A DNA stretch of 64,000 nucleotides from Anaerostipes sp. 992a (GCF_001940245.1 NZ_MJIG01000004.1:62001-126000), one strand, 5' to 3'; counted from the first letter of the stretch, positions 34,442-44,832 are shown. A program made the numbers and translations. The notes: generated by a model from the letters alone, not told the origin.

Positions 34442-34963
34442 ATGGCTCAATATAAAGAAATCAAACCAGAAGAATTATCTGGAAACCCTTTTCGATTGAT
34501 CGGAAAGGACTGGATGCTGGTTACTGCCAAAAAAGACAACACAATTAATACCATGACGGCATCCTGGGGTGGAATGGGTGTTATGTGGAACAAGAATGTA
34601 GCAGTCACTGTTCTACGTCCACAGCGTTATACAAAAGAGTTTATCGATACATCAAAACGTTTTAGTTTATCATTTTATGATGACTCCTATAGGAAAGATA
34701 TGACTTATGTAGGACGTGTCTCAGGAAGAGAAGAGCCGGGTAAAATTACAAAGACATCCTTCACCCCTGCAGAAATCGACGGAGTTCCATATTTTGAAGA
34801 AGCGAATATGGTACTGATCTGCAAAAAGTTATATGTGCAGGAAATGAATCCAGAAGGATTTATGGAAGATTGTAAGGAACTGGATGTCCAAAATTATCCA
34901 AACAAGGATTATCATTTTATGTATGTTGCTGAAATCGAAAAGATTCTGATAAAAGAGGCATAA
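34442..34963 (+). CDS. Flavin reductase family protein
   Basis: The 173-residue protein has the split-barrel FMN-binding fold of flavin reductases: LVTAKKDNTINTMTASWGGMG near residue 28, VAVTVLRPQRYTKEFI near 52 and FSLSFYD near 72. Such proteins reduce FMN or act as FMN-bound oxidoreductases. A GGAGG site precedes the ATG. It is monocistronic and divergent from sufC. Confidence 0.88.
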   Translation: MAQYKEIKPEELSGNPFRLIGKDWMLVTAKKDNTINTMTASWGGMGVMWNKNVAVTVLRPQRYTKEFIDTSKRFSLSFYDDSYRKDMTYVGRVSGREEPGKITKTSFTPAEIDGVPYFEEANMVLICKKLYVQEMNPEGFMEDCKELDVQNYPNKDYHFMYVAEIEKILIKEA

Positions 34964-34965
34964 AA

Positions 34966-35045
34966 GTTTCCGGCAGACGGCAGACGTGCGAAGACAATAA
35001 CGTCAGCAAAACTGATGTGCACGCCGCCGCAAGAATGCCGGATAG
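34966..35045. other. GC-rich structured intergenic element
   Basis: Between the flavin reductase and ATP-grasp genes, CCGGCA (34970-34975) pairs with TGCCGG (35036-35041). Inside, CGGC, CGTGC, and TCAG-caaaa-CTGA pair in nested order. The base composition is richer in GC than its surroundings. It may be a terminator or small RNA, but no T run follows on either strand. Confidence 0.5.
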
Positions 35046-35090
35046 AGTTCTTGAAAAATTGTAAAGTATCTTCTGCAGGATACACATTTT

Positions 35091-37046
35091 TTACATATAC
35101 GGATCCACCATAACCGGACGTAATCCATTGTGATCTGCGACATTTGGAACCTGTGCTAATACATAAGAGACTCCTGGATTTCCTTCGATCAGATCTACAC
35201 CATCTGGTGTAATCGCGAAGTCCCATCCTACCAAATTCACACCTGAAACTTTCCCTGTAATCTCTTTACATGTTTCGATGATTCTATCCCAGTTTGGAAT
35301 TTGATAACCTTTGATCTTCTTACCACTATATGGATTTTCTTCAAAGGTATTGCCATCTAGATCTGCCGCACTGGTGCATACCATGCCAGAAGGAATATCT
35401 ATGGTAGCAGCGATTCCGCCTGCATGGAAATTATCAACTACCCCACCTCTTCCCATTCGGAATACGGCATATAAAAATTTACAATCTCCTTCATAGTTTA
35501 ACGTAGTAATACGAATGGTATTGACGGAAGTAGGACAAAACTCCGCTACATCTTCATGCTGGACAATGCATTCTTCAATAATACTTGAATCTTGATTCAT
35601 AATTTCTTCATATAATTTCTTTCGCTCATCCTCAGATGCAGGGCAGGCATACTTTTGAATTCCCACTCCTTTTGACGCATCTAAAGGCTTCACCATAATA
35701 TAATCTAAGTCTTTTACTTGCTTTACAAATTCATCATAAGAAAGGTCTCGATTTAAAAACCATGTATGCTTTATATAATCACGGAAAATGGTGTTAAATT
35801 CACCCTTGTTATTAAATAATTGAGTTCCTTCATAGTCATTATAACGGATTCTCATTTTATCAAATATACCAAAGGTTACATAACGCTGCTGTTCCTCCAG
35901 ATTCATGTCATAAAATCGGAAAATAGAATAATCTTCATGGCTGGCATAGCAATGTACCTTTGACTTCATAACCTCGAACTCTGCCCGACCTTTCTTCCAG
36001 CCAGTGGCCTGACAGATCTTGTCAAGATAAGTCTCATTATCATTTTTAATCCGAAGCTGCTCAGATTTTAAAAATTCAGCCAGTTCTTCCAATTCCTTTT
36101 CCTTCCTTTTCCAGCATCCGAATTGAATATATTTCTGATAGGATATGCCCTGACTTCTTGCTTCCTCCATGGCTGCTTTCTGTTTTTCCATCTCCCAGCC
36201 AGATTGTCTGCAAGCAATCTTCAGGTAATAATCTCTGTTATCACTCCAAAGAGTACGTAAATCTTCCAGAACCTTTCCGTATTCTATGATTTGTGCCCCT
36301 GTCAGATCATAGCAGTATTTCTCCACATACTGTTTATTGGTAATACCGCATTCTTTCGCTACATTCATCTTTACTTCTGCCTGTTCGGATTTCCAACCAG
36401 TTGCCTGACACACCTGCGCAATTCTTTTTTCCTTGGCAGATTTTCGTTCCAATGCTTTTTCTTTCAAGGTTTCTGCAAGTGATTGCAGCTGCTGTTCTTC
36501 CAGATTCCAACACTGGTATTTTACATAGGATACATTTGAAATTCCTGATTTTCTAGATTTTTCCATTTCTATTTCGGCTTGTTCCGCGCTCCAGCCAGAC
36601 TCTTCGCAAACTATCCGAATCCGCTCTTCTTTTGCCATCTTTCTGACTTTTGCCTTTTCCTTTAACACGGTTCCATAGAAAGCAATCTCATCCTCATCCA
36701 GATACCAACATTTACATTTTACATATCTTTGATTGGACATACCTAATTTTTGGGCCTGTCTAAGATGTAAGGCTGCCGTATCCATATCCCATCCAGTGGC
36801 ATCACAGACGGTGATGGTATGATTTTTAAACGCTTCTTCCTGCTGATCTAGCTTTTTATTGAGCTTTATCATCTCTTTCTCTGTCAGCTTCCAGCACTGG
36901 TTATCTGCATAACGGGAATATGACATACCAAGCTCTTTTGCTTTCTTCATTTCCGTAATGGCTTTTCGTTTCTTCCAGCCAGTGGCCTGACATACCTTTT
37001 CCACATCCGGATCATTTCTTTGATTCCTGTTAAATAATAATTTCAT
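35091..37046 (-). CDS. Six-repeat ATP-grasp protein (sugar-transfer-associated type)
   Basis: The 651-residue protein begins with six degenerate repeats of about 65 residues, each starting with a pattern like vCqaTGWkk-kA-eM--Ak--G-sy--Y and ending in a helical, charged stretch (from about residue 14 to 395). A C-terminal ATP-grasp domain (about 395-650) shows MVKPLDASKGVGIQKY, and NLVGWDFAITPDG with DLIEGNPG. The ATP-grasp part resembles the family linked to sugar transfer and capsule genes. The repeats could act as a binding scaffold. It has no signal peptide. It is 20 nt after its paralog, so the two are cotranscribed. Substrate is unknown. Confidence 0.82.
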   Translation of the reverse strand: MKLLFNRNQRNDPDVEKVCQATGWKKRKAITEMKKAKELGMSYSRYADNQCWKLTEKEMIKLNKKLDQQEEAFKNHTITVCDATGWDMDTAALHLRQAQKLGMSNQRYVKCKCWYLDEDEIAFYGTVLKEKAKVRKMAKEERIRIVCEESGWSAEQAEIEMEKSRKSGISNVSYVKYQCWNLEEQQLQSLAETLKEKALERKSAKEKRIAQVCQATGWKSEQAEVKMNVAKECGITNKQYVEKYCYDLTGAQIIEYGKVLEDLRTLWSDNRDYYLKIACRQSGWEMEKQKAAMEEARSQGISYQKYIQFGCWKRKEKELEELAEFLKSEQLRIKNDNETYLDKICQATGWKKGRAEFEVMKSKVHCYASHEDYSIFRFYDMNLEEQQRYVTFGIFDKMRIRYNDYEGTQLFNNKGEFNTIFRDYIKHTWFLNRDLSYDEFVKQVKDLDYIMVKPLDASKGVGIQKYACPASEDERKKLYEEIMNQDSSIIEECIVQHEDVAEFCPTSVNTIRITTLNYEGDCKFLYAVFRMGRGGVVDNFHAGGIAATIDIPSGMVCTSAADLDGNTFEENPYSGKKIKGYQIPNWDRIIETCKEITGKVSGVNLVGWDFAITPDGVDLIEGNPGVSYVLAQVPNVADHNGLRPVMVDPYM

Positions 37047-37066
37047 GTTCCATCACCACTTTCTTA

Positions 37067-38449
37067 TTACTTCATATATGGATCGTACATCACCGGTTTT
37101 AATCCGATCTTATCTGCTACATTTGGAATCTGTGCAAGAATATAAGATACGATTGGATTTCCTTCAATCAATTCTGCTCCATCCTGGGTAATCGCAAAGT
37201 CCCAGCCCACCAAATTAACACCTTCAATACGTCCATTTGCTTTTTTACATGATTCAATCACCTTATCCCAATGTGGAATCTGAAATCCCTTTATTTTTAC
37301 ACCAGAATATGGATTTGTCTCATATGTATTGCCGTCTAGGTCCGCTGCATCTGTTACGACTCTTCCTGTTTCAACATCCACCGTTGCCGCAATTCCACCT
37401 GCATGGAAATTATCGACAACATCGCCCCGTCCCATACGGAAGACAGCATATAAAAATCTACATTCATTTTCATAATTCAATGTGGTAATACGTATCGTAT
37501 TTACGGAAGTGGGACAAAACTTCATTACCTCATCATGCTGAATAATATATTCTTCCACAATGCACTTTTTCATAGCCATGATCTTCTCGTATAGTTTTTT
37601 ATTCTCTTCTTCATTGACATTGCAGGAAACCTTTTCTACACCTTTTCCTTGGGTAGAAGATAACGGCTTGATGATCAGATGATCCAGGCCCTTAATCTTT
37701 TCTAAAAAGTCCTCATAAGATATATTTCTATTAATAAACCATTTATGCTGATTCAAATCACTGAAAATTTCATTAAATTTTCCTTTATCTGCAAATACTC
37801 TGGCTTTTTTGGCATCGTTATACCTTAAGCGCATTTTATCAAACAATCCATATGTCATATATTGCTTTTGTTCTTCTAAGGTCATATTATAAAACTTGAA
37901 AGCATAGTAATCTTCATAAGTGGCTTCCGTAACAACTCTGGATTTTGTAATCTCCAGCTCTGCCTTTCCTCGGGACCAACCTGTCTCGTCCATAACCCTT
38001 TGCACATACATAGCATTTTTATCGGTAATTCGTGTTTTCTCTTTTTTATTAAAATCAGCCATTTTTTCTTTTCTAATGTTGCTTTTTTCCCAATAACGTT
38101 TTTTCAAAAAATTCACATAAGTAACACCTTTTTTCTCTGCAAGGTCCATTTCTTCTTTTGCTTTTTCTCTGGACCAGCCTGTTTTCTCACAAACCAAATC
38201 CATATAAAAGCTTCGATTGGATTCCTGTAATTTTTTCTGCTGCTGTAATGCCTCTCCCAGCTCTATGATTTCCTGATCAGTCAAGTCATACGCAGCTTTC
38301 GAAGCATATTGCCAATAGGTAACACCATGATCTTTTGCCCAGTTCATCTTATTTGTTGCTTTTCTCTCGCGCCAGCCAGTTGCTTTACATACCTTTTTGA
38401 CATTTTTATTGGTAATTTCTTTTTTCTTTAATCTTAAAAAGCCAAACAT
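37067..38449 (-). CDS. Three-repeat ATP-grasp protein, paralog of the downstream gene
   Basis: The 460-residue protein shares the design of its neighbour, with three of the TGW repeats (VCKATGWRERKA, VCEKTGWSREKA and VMDETGWSRGKA) followed by the ATP-grasp domain (IIKPLSSTQGKGVEK, and ending NLVGWDFAITQDG with ELIEGNP). The two C-terminal domains are closely alike over about 260 residues, so they arose by duplication. The start is the ATG at 38449, with GGAGG 7 nt upstream. It lies 57 nt after hisS, behind a hairpin. Substrate unknown. Confidence 0.82.
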   Translation of the reverse strand: MFGFLRLKKKEITNKNVKKVCKATGWRERKATNKMNWAKDHGVTYWQYASKAAYDLTDQEIIELGEALQQQKKLQESNRSFYMDLVCEKTGWSREKAKEEMDLAEKKGVTYVNFLKKRYWEKSNIRKEKMADFNKKEKTRITDKNAMYVQRVMDETGWSRGKAELEITKSRVVTEATYEDYYAFKFYNMTLEEQKQYMTYGLFDKMRLRYNDAKKARVFADKGKFNEIFSDLNQHKWFINRNISYEDFLEKIKGLDHLIIKPLSSTQGKGVEKVSCNVNEEENKKLYEKIMAMKKCIVEEYIIQHDEVMKFCPTSVNTIRITTLNYENECRFLYAVFRMGRGDVVDNFHAGGIAATVDVETGRVVTDAADLDGNTYETNPYSGVKIKGFQIPHWDKVIESCKKANGRIEGVNLVGWDFAITQDGAELIEGNPIVSYILAQIPNVADKIGLKPVMYDPYMK

Positions 38450-38467
38450 AATTCTTACCTCCAATGA

Positions 38468-38503
38468 AGAAATCCCTGCACAGACGGACTCCATGCAGGG
38501 TTC
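38468..38503 (-). terminator. Hairpin after hisS
   Basis: GAA-CCCTGCA / TGCAGGG-ATTTC pairing followed by TTTCTTC on the minus strand. A weak terminator that may reduce read-through into the ATP-grasp genes. Confidence 0.55.
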
Positions 38504-38506
38504 TTA

Positions 38507-39748
38507 TTATAATATTGTTCCGAACTGATTTAATGCAATTTCTGTTTGTTCACCAGTTTCCATATTCTTAACTTTTGCTTTCTGTTCTGCCAATTCATTT
38601 TCTCCGATAATGACTGTATTCTTTGCTCCAATCTTATTGGCATATTTCATCTGTGCTTTTACACTTCTTCCAAGATAATCGGTTTCTACGATATATCCTT
38701 CTTTACGAAGTTGACACACTAATTCGAACGCTTTGATCTTGGCTTCTTTTCCTAAAATTCCAATATAAAGATCTGGTTTGGACGCAGCAGGTAATTCTAC
38801 GCCCTCTTCATCCAGGAAATTGATCAAACGTTCGATTCCCATTCCAAAACCAACGGATGGCATATCTACTTTTCCATCAATTTCCTTAACCAGATTATCA
38901 TATCTTCCACCACCGCACAAGGTAAATCCATCTGCGTTGACAAATTCAAATACGGTTTTCGTATAATAATCCAGACCACGAACAATGCCAGTATCAATCT
39001 CATATGAGATCTTAAGTCCATCTAACATGGATTTTAATTCCTCAAAGTGAGTCTGGCAATCGTCACATAAATAATCAACGGTTCTAGGTGCATCTTTTAC
39101 AATCTCACTGCAAACCGGACTTTTACAGTCAATAACTCTTAATGGATTCTTCTGCATACGCTCTTTGCATGTATCACATAATGCATCTTCATGCTGCTTC
39201 AGATATGCCAGCAATGCCTCGTTATATTTCTTACGGCATTCTGGACATCCAATGCTGTTAATGTGCAATTTTGCTTCTTTTAAACCAATTTTTTCAAAAA
39301 ATGTAGAAACCAATGTAATTAATTCTATTTCAGCCAATGGATCTTTAGAACCAACAAATTCGATTCCCAGCTGATGATGCTGTCTTAAACGTCCACTCTG
39401 TGGTTTTTCATAACGAAAAGCCGGTGTGACATAAAACATTTTAATTGGCTGTGCCTCAGAGTGCATTCCATGTTCTAAGTATGCACGAATCGCACCAGCT
39501 GTTCCTTCTGGTTTTAATGTAATGCTTCGATTTCCTTTATCCATAAATGTGTACATCTCTTTCTGTACAACATCTGTCGTTTCTCCTACACCTCTCTGAA
39601 AAAGAATGGTATGTTCAAAAACAGGAGTAATGATCTCCTTCATATGAAACGCTTTGCACAATTCTCGAAATGTTTTTTCCAGGTACGTACGTTTCTCCAT
39701 ATTATCGCCGTACCAATCCTGTGTACCTCTTGGTGCCTGTGTAATCAT
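38507..39748 (-). CDS. hisS: Histidyl-tRNA synthetase
   Basis: The 413-residue class II synthetase has [14 protein letters not shown] at the start, motif 2 ([20 protein letters not shown] near residue 112), the HisA-type signature [12 protein letters not shown] (near 259) and the C-terminal anticodon domain ([15 protein letters not shown]). It charges tRNA-His. The gene is 14 nt after the HD-GYP gene, in the common Clostridia order rel - MBL - hemZ - hisS. Confidence 0.97.
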   Translation of the reverse strand: MITQAPRGTQDWYGDNMEKRTYLEKTFRELCKAFHMKEIITPVFEHTILFQRGVGETTDVVQKEMYTFMDKGNRSITLKPEGTAGAIRAYLEHGMHSEAQPIKMFYVTPAFRYEKPQSGRLRQHHQLGIEFVGSKDPLAEIELITLVSTFFEKIGLKEAKLHINSIGCPECRKKYNEALLAYLKQHEDALCDTCKERMQKNPLRVIDCKSPVCSEIVKDAPRTVDYLCDDCQTHFEELKSMLDGLKISYEIDTGIVRGLDYYTKTVFEFVNADGFTLCGGGRYDNLVKEIDGKVDMPSVGFGMGIERLINFLDEEGVELPAASKPDLYIGILGKEAKIKAFELVCQLRKEGYIVETDYLGRSVKAQMKYANKIGAKNTVIIGENELAEQKAKVKNMETGEQTEIALNQFGTIL

Positions 39749-39762
39749 GGCATATCCTCCTT

Positions 39763-40353
39763 CTATTCAATCCCAAAGCTATTCAGAACGCTTTTAAATG
39801 TATCAGAAAATGCAAGATTCTGAAAAGCAAGGTATACTTTCATGTCAAAATTCTTTGTTTCGTCAATCATGACCTCGATGGCAGTCTCTAGATCAAATGC
39901 CTGTCGGTATGGACGATTGGAGATCAAAGCTCCAAAGCAGTCACATACATGGAGAATTCTCCCTTCCAGAGGAATGGATTTTCCTTTCAGATTATTTGGG
40001 TATCCAGAACCATCATAATTCTCATGATGAGAAAGCACTGCTGAAAGAATTCTATCATGAAACCCTTTTTCTTTCAAGATGGCATATCCCATAGATGGAT
40101 GCATCCGAATATAGCGTGCCTCATCAATGGCCATAATGTGTTCAAATTTTTGAAGCAAAAAAGAATGGATCTTTAATTTTCCAATATCATGAACGATACC
40201 TGCAACTGCCATGTCATAACAAAATTCCTCATCCATTCCCAATTCTTTGGAAACCAGATATGCCAGATTGCTGACGATCATTCCATGCTCCAGTGCTTCT
40301 TCAATGGTCACCTCGATGGGTGTTTCAATATCATCTTTACTATAGTACAACAT
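39763..40353 (-). CDS. HD-GYP domain protein
   Basis: The 196-residue protein is a stand-alone HD-GYP domain. The HD pair is in [11 protein letters not shown] (near residue 52), and [11 protein letters not shown] (near 108) completes the signature; [14 protein letters not shown] follows. Such domains degrade cyclic di-GMP or related signals. There is no receiver or PAS domain. It overlaps hemZ by 14 nt and precedes hisS. Active-site residues look intact. Confidence 0.88.
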   Translation of the reverse strand: MLYYSKDDIETPIEVTIEEALEHGMIVSNLAYLVSKELGMDEEFCYDMAVAGIVHDIGKLKIHSFLLQKFEHIMAIDEARYIRMHPSMGYAILKEKGFHDRILSAVLSHHENYDGSGYPNNLKGKSIPLEGRILHVCDCFGALISNRPYRQAFDLETAIEVMIDETKNFDMKVYLAFQNLAFSDTFKSVLNSFGIE

Positions 40354-41788
40354 GGCCGTATTTATCCTCCATAATTGCTTTTTTTCGTTGAATCATTTCT
40401 TCCACCCTGGTTATATAGTGCTCCACATTTTTTACATTTTCTGCACGTTCAATTCGATGCTCTGATCGAAATACAAACTTTGAAGATGCCCCTGCACCAA
40501 GTGCAATAATATCCTGTTTCTCCTCCATAATCAAAATATTATAGATACTCTCCAAGCCTGGCTTTGCATATCCAATATTTTCCATATTCCCAGGAATATT
40601 CTTCTGCCGATACAAATAATACGGGCTTAATCCCAGATGACTGGCATAGTCATCCACCAACTCGAGCATCTCATTGGTTGCACCTTTCAAAGATGCCCGG
40701 TACTTTTCCATCTGAATATTTAAATTGGCCGCACGTTTGACTGCCAACGAATGTACGGTTAGGCTATCTGGCTTTAAGAAAGCAATTTCTTTCAAAGTCT
40801 TTTCAACATGAGTAATATCTTCTCCAGGAAGTCCTACGATCATGTCCATATTGATATTTTGATGTCCCGTTTCCCTGGCCAGATAAAAAGCTTCTTTTGT
40901 TTGTTCCACGGTATGAGCCCGTCCGATCAGACGTAAAGTTTCCTGATTCATCGTCTGCGGATTAATACTGATTCTTGTAACGCCACATTCTAGCAACACT
41001 TTTAGTTTTTCTCTGGTGATACTATCTGGGCGTCCTGCTTCCACCGTAAATTCCCGCACATAGGTAAAATCAAAACTTTGTTTTACCTTCTCTATCAGCC
41101 TTTTTAACTGATCTGCTTCAATGGATGTAGGGGTACCACCACCAAAATAAACGGAAATCAATCTTTTATTCCGACATACCTCACTGACATAATCCATTTC
41201 CTTTTCCACCGCTTTTAAGTATTCCTCAACTCGATTTCGATAAGAAGCGATTGGATAGGAAGTAAAAGAACAATACAAGCAGGTCGAAGGGCAAAATGGA
41301 ATTCCAATATAAAGACTGTACTGATCTTCATATGAAATTCCCTGTAAAATTCTGTTTTCATTTTCTGCTACTTTTGTACAGATATCTACTTTCTGCTTGG
41401 TACAGTGAAACGTATCTAGGAAATATGTCTGAATATCATCGATTGTTTTTCCCTGCTCAATCTGTTCTAAAGCAATCTTTGTTGGACGGACCCCTGTTAA
41501 AGTTCCCCATGGAAGTTGCTTTCCTGTATAAGCACTCAAAAGCTCATATATACTTTCTTTTACTGGATTTCTATCCAGACTTTCGCAAAAGGTCTGCCCG
41601 ACAATCATATCTTCTTTCACTAAGGAAAAGGCTACCTGTTCCCCGGTAACCTTTACATCTACATATAAATCATACTGATCCGAAGTATCTGTAACTTTCT
41701 TAATCTTCACTCCAAAAAAGAAAGCATAAATTAAATCACGGATATCGGATTCTAATCGTTCGTCATTTTGAATTAATCCTATCATCAT
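40340..41788 (-). CDS. hemZ: Coproporphyrinogen dehydrogenase HemZ, radical SAM
   Basis: The 482-residue protein has a radical SAM cluster motif CPSTCLYCSF (near residue 171), GGGTPTSIE (near 216) and the HemN-like YYLYRQKN region. A variable N-terminal part of about 160 residues precedes it, as in HemZ. The family is annotated as an oxygen-independent coproporphyrinogen dehydrogenase; in Clostridia without full heme synthesis the real role can differ. It is 3 nt after the MBL gene. Confidence 0.9.
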   Translation of the reverse strand: MMIGLIQNDERLESDIRDLIYAFFFGVKIKKVTDTSDQYDLYVDVKVTGEQVAFSLVKEDMIVGQTFCESLDRNPVKESIYELLSAYTGKQLPWGTLTGVRPTKIALEQIEQGKTIDDIQTYFLDTFHCTKQKVDICTKVAENENRILQGISYEDQYSLYIGIPFCPSTCLYCSFTSYPIASYRNRVEEYLKAVEKEMDYVSEVCRNKRLISVYFGGGTPTSIEADQLKRLIEKVKQSFDFTYVREFTVEAGRPDSITREKLKVLLECGVTRISINPQTMNQETLRLIGRAHTVEQTKEAFYLARETGHQNINMDMIVGLPGEDITHVEKTLKEIAFLKPDSLTVHSLAVKRAANLNIQMEKYRASLKGATNEMLELVDDYASHLGLSPYYLYRQKNIPGNMENIGYAKPGLESIYNILIMEEKQDIIALGAGASSKFVFRSEHRIERAENVKNVEHYITRVEEMIQRKKAIMEDKYGHVVL

Positions 41789-41791
41789 CTT

Positions 41792-42436
41792 TTATAAATG
41801 CACAAACATATTGCACACTTTTTCTTCTCCTACTGTTGTACTAGGTCCATGTCCCGGAAAAACAATTGTATAATCAGGAAGCGTATAGATTTTCTTCTTG
41901 ATTGAGTCAGCTAACACCTGATAGCTTCCAGTTGGAAAATCTGTTCTTCCAATGCTTCCCTGAAACAAAGTATCACCCGCAATTAACCAGCTTTTATCTG
42001 CAATATAATAACTCATACCGCCACAGGTATGTCCTGGTGTGTGGAGACATTTTACTTTTGTCCCGCAAATTTCCAGTATGTCTCCATCCTTTAAAAAGTG
42101 ATTTGGCATAAAAAGAGAAGTCTGCCCCACCATGGAACACAGATTATAGTTTCCATTCTGGAATACCTCCTTCTCCTCTTCTCCAGCATAAATAGGAAGC
42201 TGTGGACCCACCTCAGCAACCAGCTCATCCACTGCCAGAATATGATCAAAATGACCATGCGTTAAAATAATTCCAGAAAATTCCAGTCCTTCCTGTTGTA
42301 AAAGGCGAAGGACAGCCTCTGGTTCTGCGCCCGGATCAAAGACATAGGCTTCTTTTGTTTCACTATTTCCTAATACATAGCAATTTGTTTCCATTTCCCC
42401 AAGGGGCATAGTAAGTATCATTAAGTTATCGTTCAT
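41792..42436 (-). CDS. MBL-fold hydrolase (glyoxalase II-like)
   Basis: The 214-residue metallo-beta-lactamase-fold protein has the metal motif THGHFDHI (near residue 60), HTPGHTCGG (near 132), a GDTLFQGSIGRTD segment (near 154) and a final FPGHGPSTT. The short single-domain form is typical of bacterial glyoxalase II-like hydrolases acting on thioesters such as those of small thiols. It is 8 nt after rel and in one operon with hemZ. Confidence 0.9.
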   Translation of the reverse strand: MNDNLMILTMPLGEMETNCYVLGNSETKEAYVFDPGAEPEAVLRLLQQEGLEFSGIILTHGHFDHILAVDELVAEVGPQLPIYAGEEEKEVFQNGNYNLCSMVGQTSLFMPNHFLKDGDILEICGTKVKCLHTPGHTCGGMSYYIADKSWLIAGDTLFQGSIGRTDFPTGSYQVLADSIKKKIYTLPDYTIVFPGHGPSTTVGEEKVCNMFVHL

Positions 42437-42444
42437 TGTCTCTC

Positions 42445-44718
42445 CTAACCTGCTGTTCTTTCTATATCAATAACTCCTTCAATTCCACGCAGCTTAGCAA
42501 TAATCTTATTCAGCTGAGCAACACCATGGATATCGAAAGAAATACTAATGGTTGCTTTTCCATTCTTTGATGTCTTTACATTGACCGAAGACATATCAAT
42601 ATTCATTTCCAAGAAAATTTTAGATACATCTACAAACATACCAGTACGATTGTTAGCATATATTTTGATCTCTGTTGTATACAGTTGTCCTTTGTTCTCT
42701 TCTTCTGGAGATTCCCATTCAGCATCGATCAGACGTACCCGATCTGACTCCGGCATTGACATCATATTAATACAGTCTGTCCTATGAATGGAAACACCTC
42801 TTCCTCTGGTCACAAATCCAACAATCTCATCGCCTGGAACCGGATTACAGCATTTTGAAAAGCGAACTGCCACATCGTGAATACCTTTTACTACAATTCC
42901 ACCTTTGGACTTATTGCTGCGCTTCTTATCTTGATTGCTGACATTATCGATTGCTTCTGCATCTGTTAAGATTTTTGGATGATCTTTCTCATATTCTTCT
43001 TTTAATTTATTAACAACCTGACCCTCTTTTAATCCGCCATGTCCGATTGCTGCACACACGGAATCCCAATCACGGAAACCGTATTTTAACATAACCTTTT
43101 TCTGATATCCCGGTTTTAAATAGTCTGCAAGTACAATTCCTTTTTCTTTGGCGTATTGACGAAGAAGATCCTTACCGCGGACAATATTCTCTTCTTTAAA
43201 CTGTCGCTTAAACCATTGGTTGATCTTGCTTTTTGCCTGTGAGCTTTTAATAATTTTTAACCAATCCCTGCTCGGCCCTTTGGAATTCTGAGAAGTAATG
43301 ATTTCCACTCGATCGCCGTTTTGGATCTTATAATCAAAAGTTACCTGACGTCCGTTGACTCTTGCTCCAACCATCGTATTTCCGACAGCAGAATGAATGC
43401 TATACGCAAAATCAATTGGTGTGGATCCATTTGGAAGATTCTTCACATCTCCATTCGGGGTAAAGCAATATACATTCTCCGCAAATAAATCTAGATTCGT
43501 CTTTAAGAGACTTAAAAATTCCTTGTTATCCTCCATATCCCGCTGCCATTCTAAAATTTCCCGAAGCCAGCTTAATTTTTCCTCTTCTTTATTGATTCCT
43601 GAGTTATTTTTATTCTCTTTATATTTCCAATGAGCTGCGATACCATATTCTGCGGTTCGATGCATCTCATAGGTTCGAATCTGTATCTCAAATGGCTGTC
43701 CATTCGGTCCGATCAATGTCGTGTGCAGAGATTGATACATATTTGGCTTTGGCATCGCAATATAATCCTTAAATCGACCTGGAATTGGTTTGTACATCTC
43801 GTGAATAATTCCAAGTGCTGCATAGCAATCCTTTACAGTATCTACTTTGATGCGCACTGCAAACAGATCGTAAATCTGATCGATGGTCTTGTTCTGATTT
43901 ACCATCTTTTTATAAATACTGAAATAATGCTTTACACGGCCATCAATTTCTGCATGCTGGATCGATCCATTAATATGCTCACTTACTTCTGATACAATCT
44001 TTTCGATAAATGCTTCCCGTTCTTCTTTCTGAATGGAAATCTGGTTCTCCAGTTGTTGGTATACTTCTGGTTTCAGATAACGCAGGGATAAATCATCCAA
44101 TTCCACTTTGATCTTGGAAATTCCAAGTCTATGCGCAATTGGTGCATAAATATCCATCGTCTCTCTGGATTTTTCCTTTTGTTTCTCTGGCTTCATATAT
44201 TGAAGCGTTCTCATATTATGAAGGCGGTCTGCCAATTTGATCAAGATTACACGAATATCTTTTGCCATGGCAAGAAACATCTTACGCAGATTCTCTGCCT
44301 GAACTTCTACTTTATCTTTGGAATAGCTCAACTGTCCTAATTTGGTTACCCCATCAACCAGCAGAGCAATTTCTTCACTGAATTCACTGGCAATCTCTTC
44401 TGATGTCATGACCGTATCTTCTACCACATCATGTAAAAGACCTGCCACGATTGTCTCTTTATCCAATTCCAATTCCGCCAGTATGATCGCAACGCAGATT
44501 GGATGGATAATATAAGGCTCTCCAGATTTTCTTCTCTGATCTTTATGAGCCTCATAAGCAATGGAATATGCTTTTTTAATCATTTCGACATCTGCTGACG
44601 GATGATACGAATCGATGGTACTAAGCAGCTGTTGAAATAATACTTCCGGTTCTGTAAAATCAGCCGGTTTACTAATTTCTCTTTTTACTGGAGTTACACT
44701 TGTATCATTTTCTCTCAT
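42445..44718 (-). CDS. relA: Bifunctional (p)ppGpp synthetase/hydrolase Rel
   Basis: The 757-residue protein has the full order: HD hydrolase (HPICVAIIL, LLHDVVEDT near residue 91), synthetase (RFKDYIAMPKPNMYQSLH near 316, EIQIRTYEMH near 345), TGS (VYCFTPNGDVKNLP near 415) and C-terminal ACT (EIKIYANNRTGMFVDVSK near 685). It makes and degrades (p)ppGpp in the stringent response, with the HD residues intact. It begins the operon rel - MBL - hemZ - HD-GYP - hisS. Confidence 0.97.
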   Translation of the reverse strand: MRENDTSVTPVKREISKPADFTEPEVLFQQLLSTIDSYHPSADVEMIKKAYSIAYEAHKDQRRKSGEPYIIHPICVAIILAELELDKETIVAGLLHDVVEDTVMTSEEIASEFSEEIALLVDGVTKLGQLSYSKDKVEVQAENLRKMFLAMAKDIRVILIKLADRLHNMRTLQYMKPEKQKEKSRETMDIYAPIAHRLGISKIKVELDDLSLRYLKPEVYQQLENQISIQKEEREAFIEKIVSEVSEHINGSIQHAEIDGRVKHYFSIYKKMVNQNKTIDQIYDLFAVRIKVDTVKDCYAALGIIHEMYKPIPGRFKDYIAMPKPNMYQSLHTTLIGPNGQPFEIQIRTYEMHRTAEYGIAAHWKYKENKNNSGINKEEEKLSWLREILEWQRDMEDNKEFLSLLKTNLDLFAENVYCFTPNGDVKNLPNGSTPIDFAYSIHSAVGNTMVGARVNGRQVTFDYKIQNGDRVEIITSQNSKGPSRDWLKIIKSSQAKSKINQWFKRQFKEENIVRGKDLLRQYAKEKGIVLADYLKPGYQKKVMLKYGFRDWDSVCAAIGHGGLKEGQVVNKLKEEYEKDHPKILTDAEAIDNVSNQDKKRSNKSKGGIVVKGIHDVAVRFSKCCNPVPGDEIVGFVTRGRGVSIHRTDCINMMSMPESDRVRLIDAEWESPEEENKGQLYTTEIKIYANNRTGMFVDVSKIFLEMNIDMSSVNVKTSKNGKATISISFDIHGVAQLNKIIAKLRGIEGVIDIERTAG

Positions 44719-44791
44719 ACATTTATCACATCTCTTTCATAAACGCTTACTAACATTATAAAGAATGCAATCGAAAAATGCAATAAAAAAG

Positions 44792-44826
44792 AGGAATCAC
44801 CAGTTGAATAACAACGGATGATTCCT
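44792..44826 (-). terminator. pyrBI terminator
   Basis: AGGAATCA / TGATTCCT with an inner GTTG/CAAC pair is followed by TTTTTT on the minus strand, 7 nt after the pyrI stop. Confidence 0.85.
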
Positions 44827-44832
44827 GATTCT

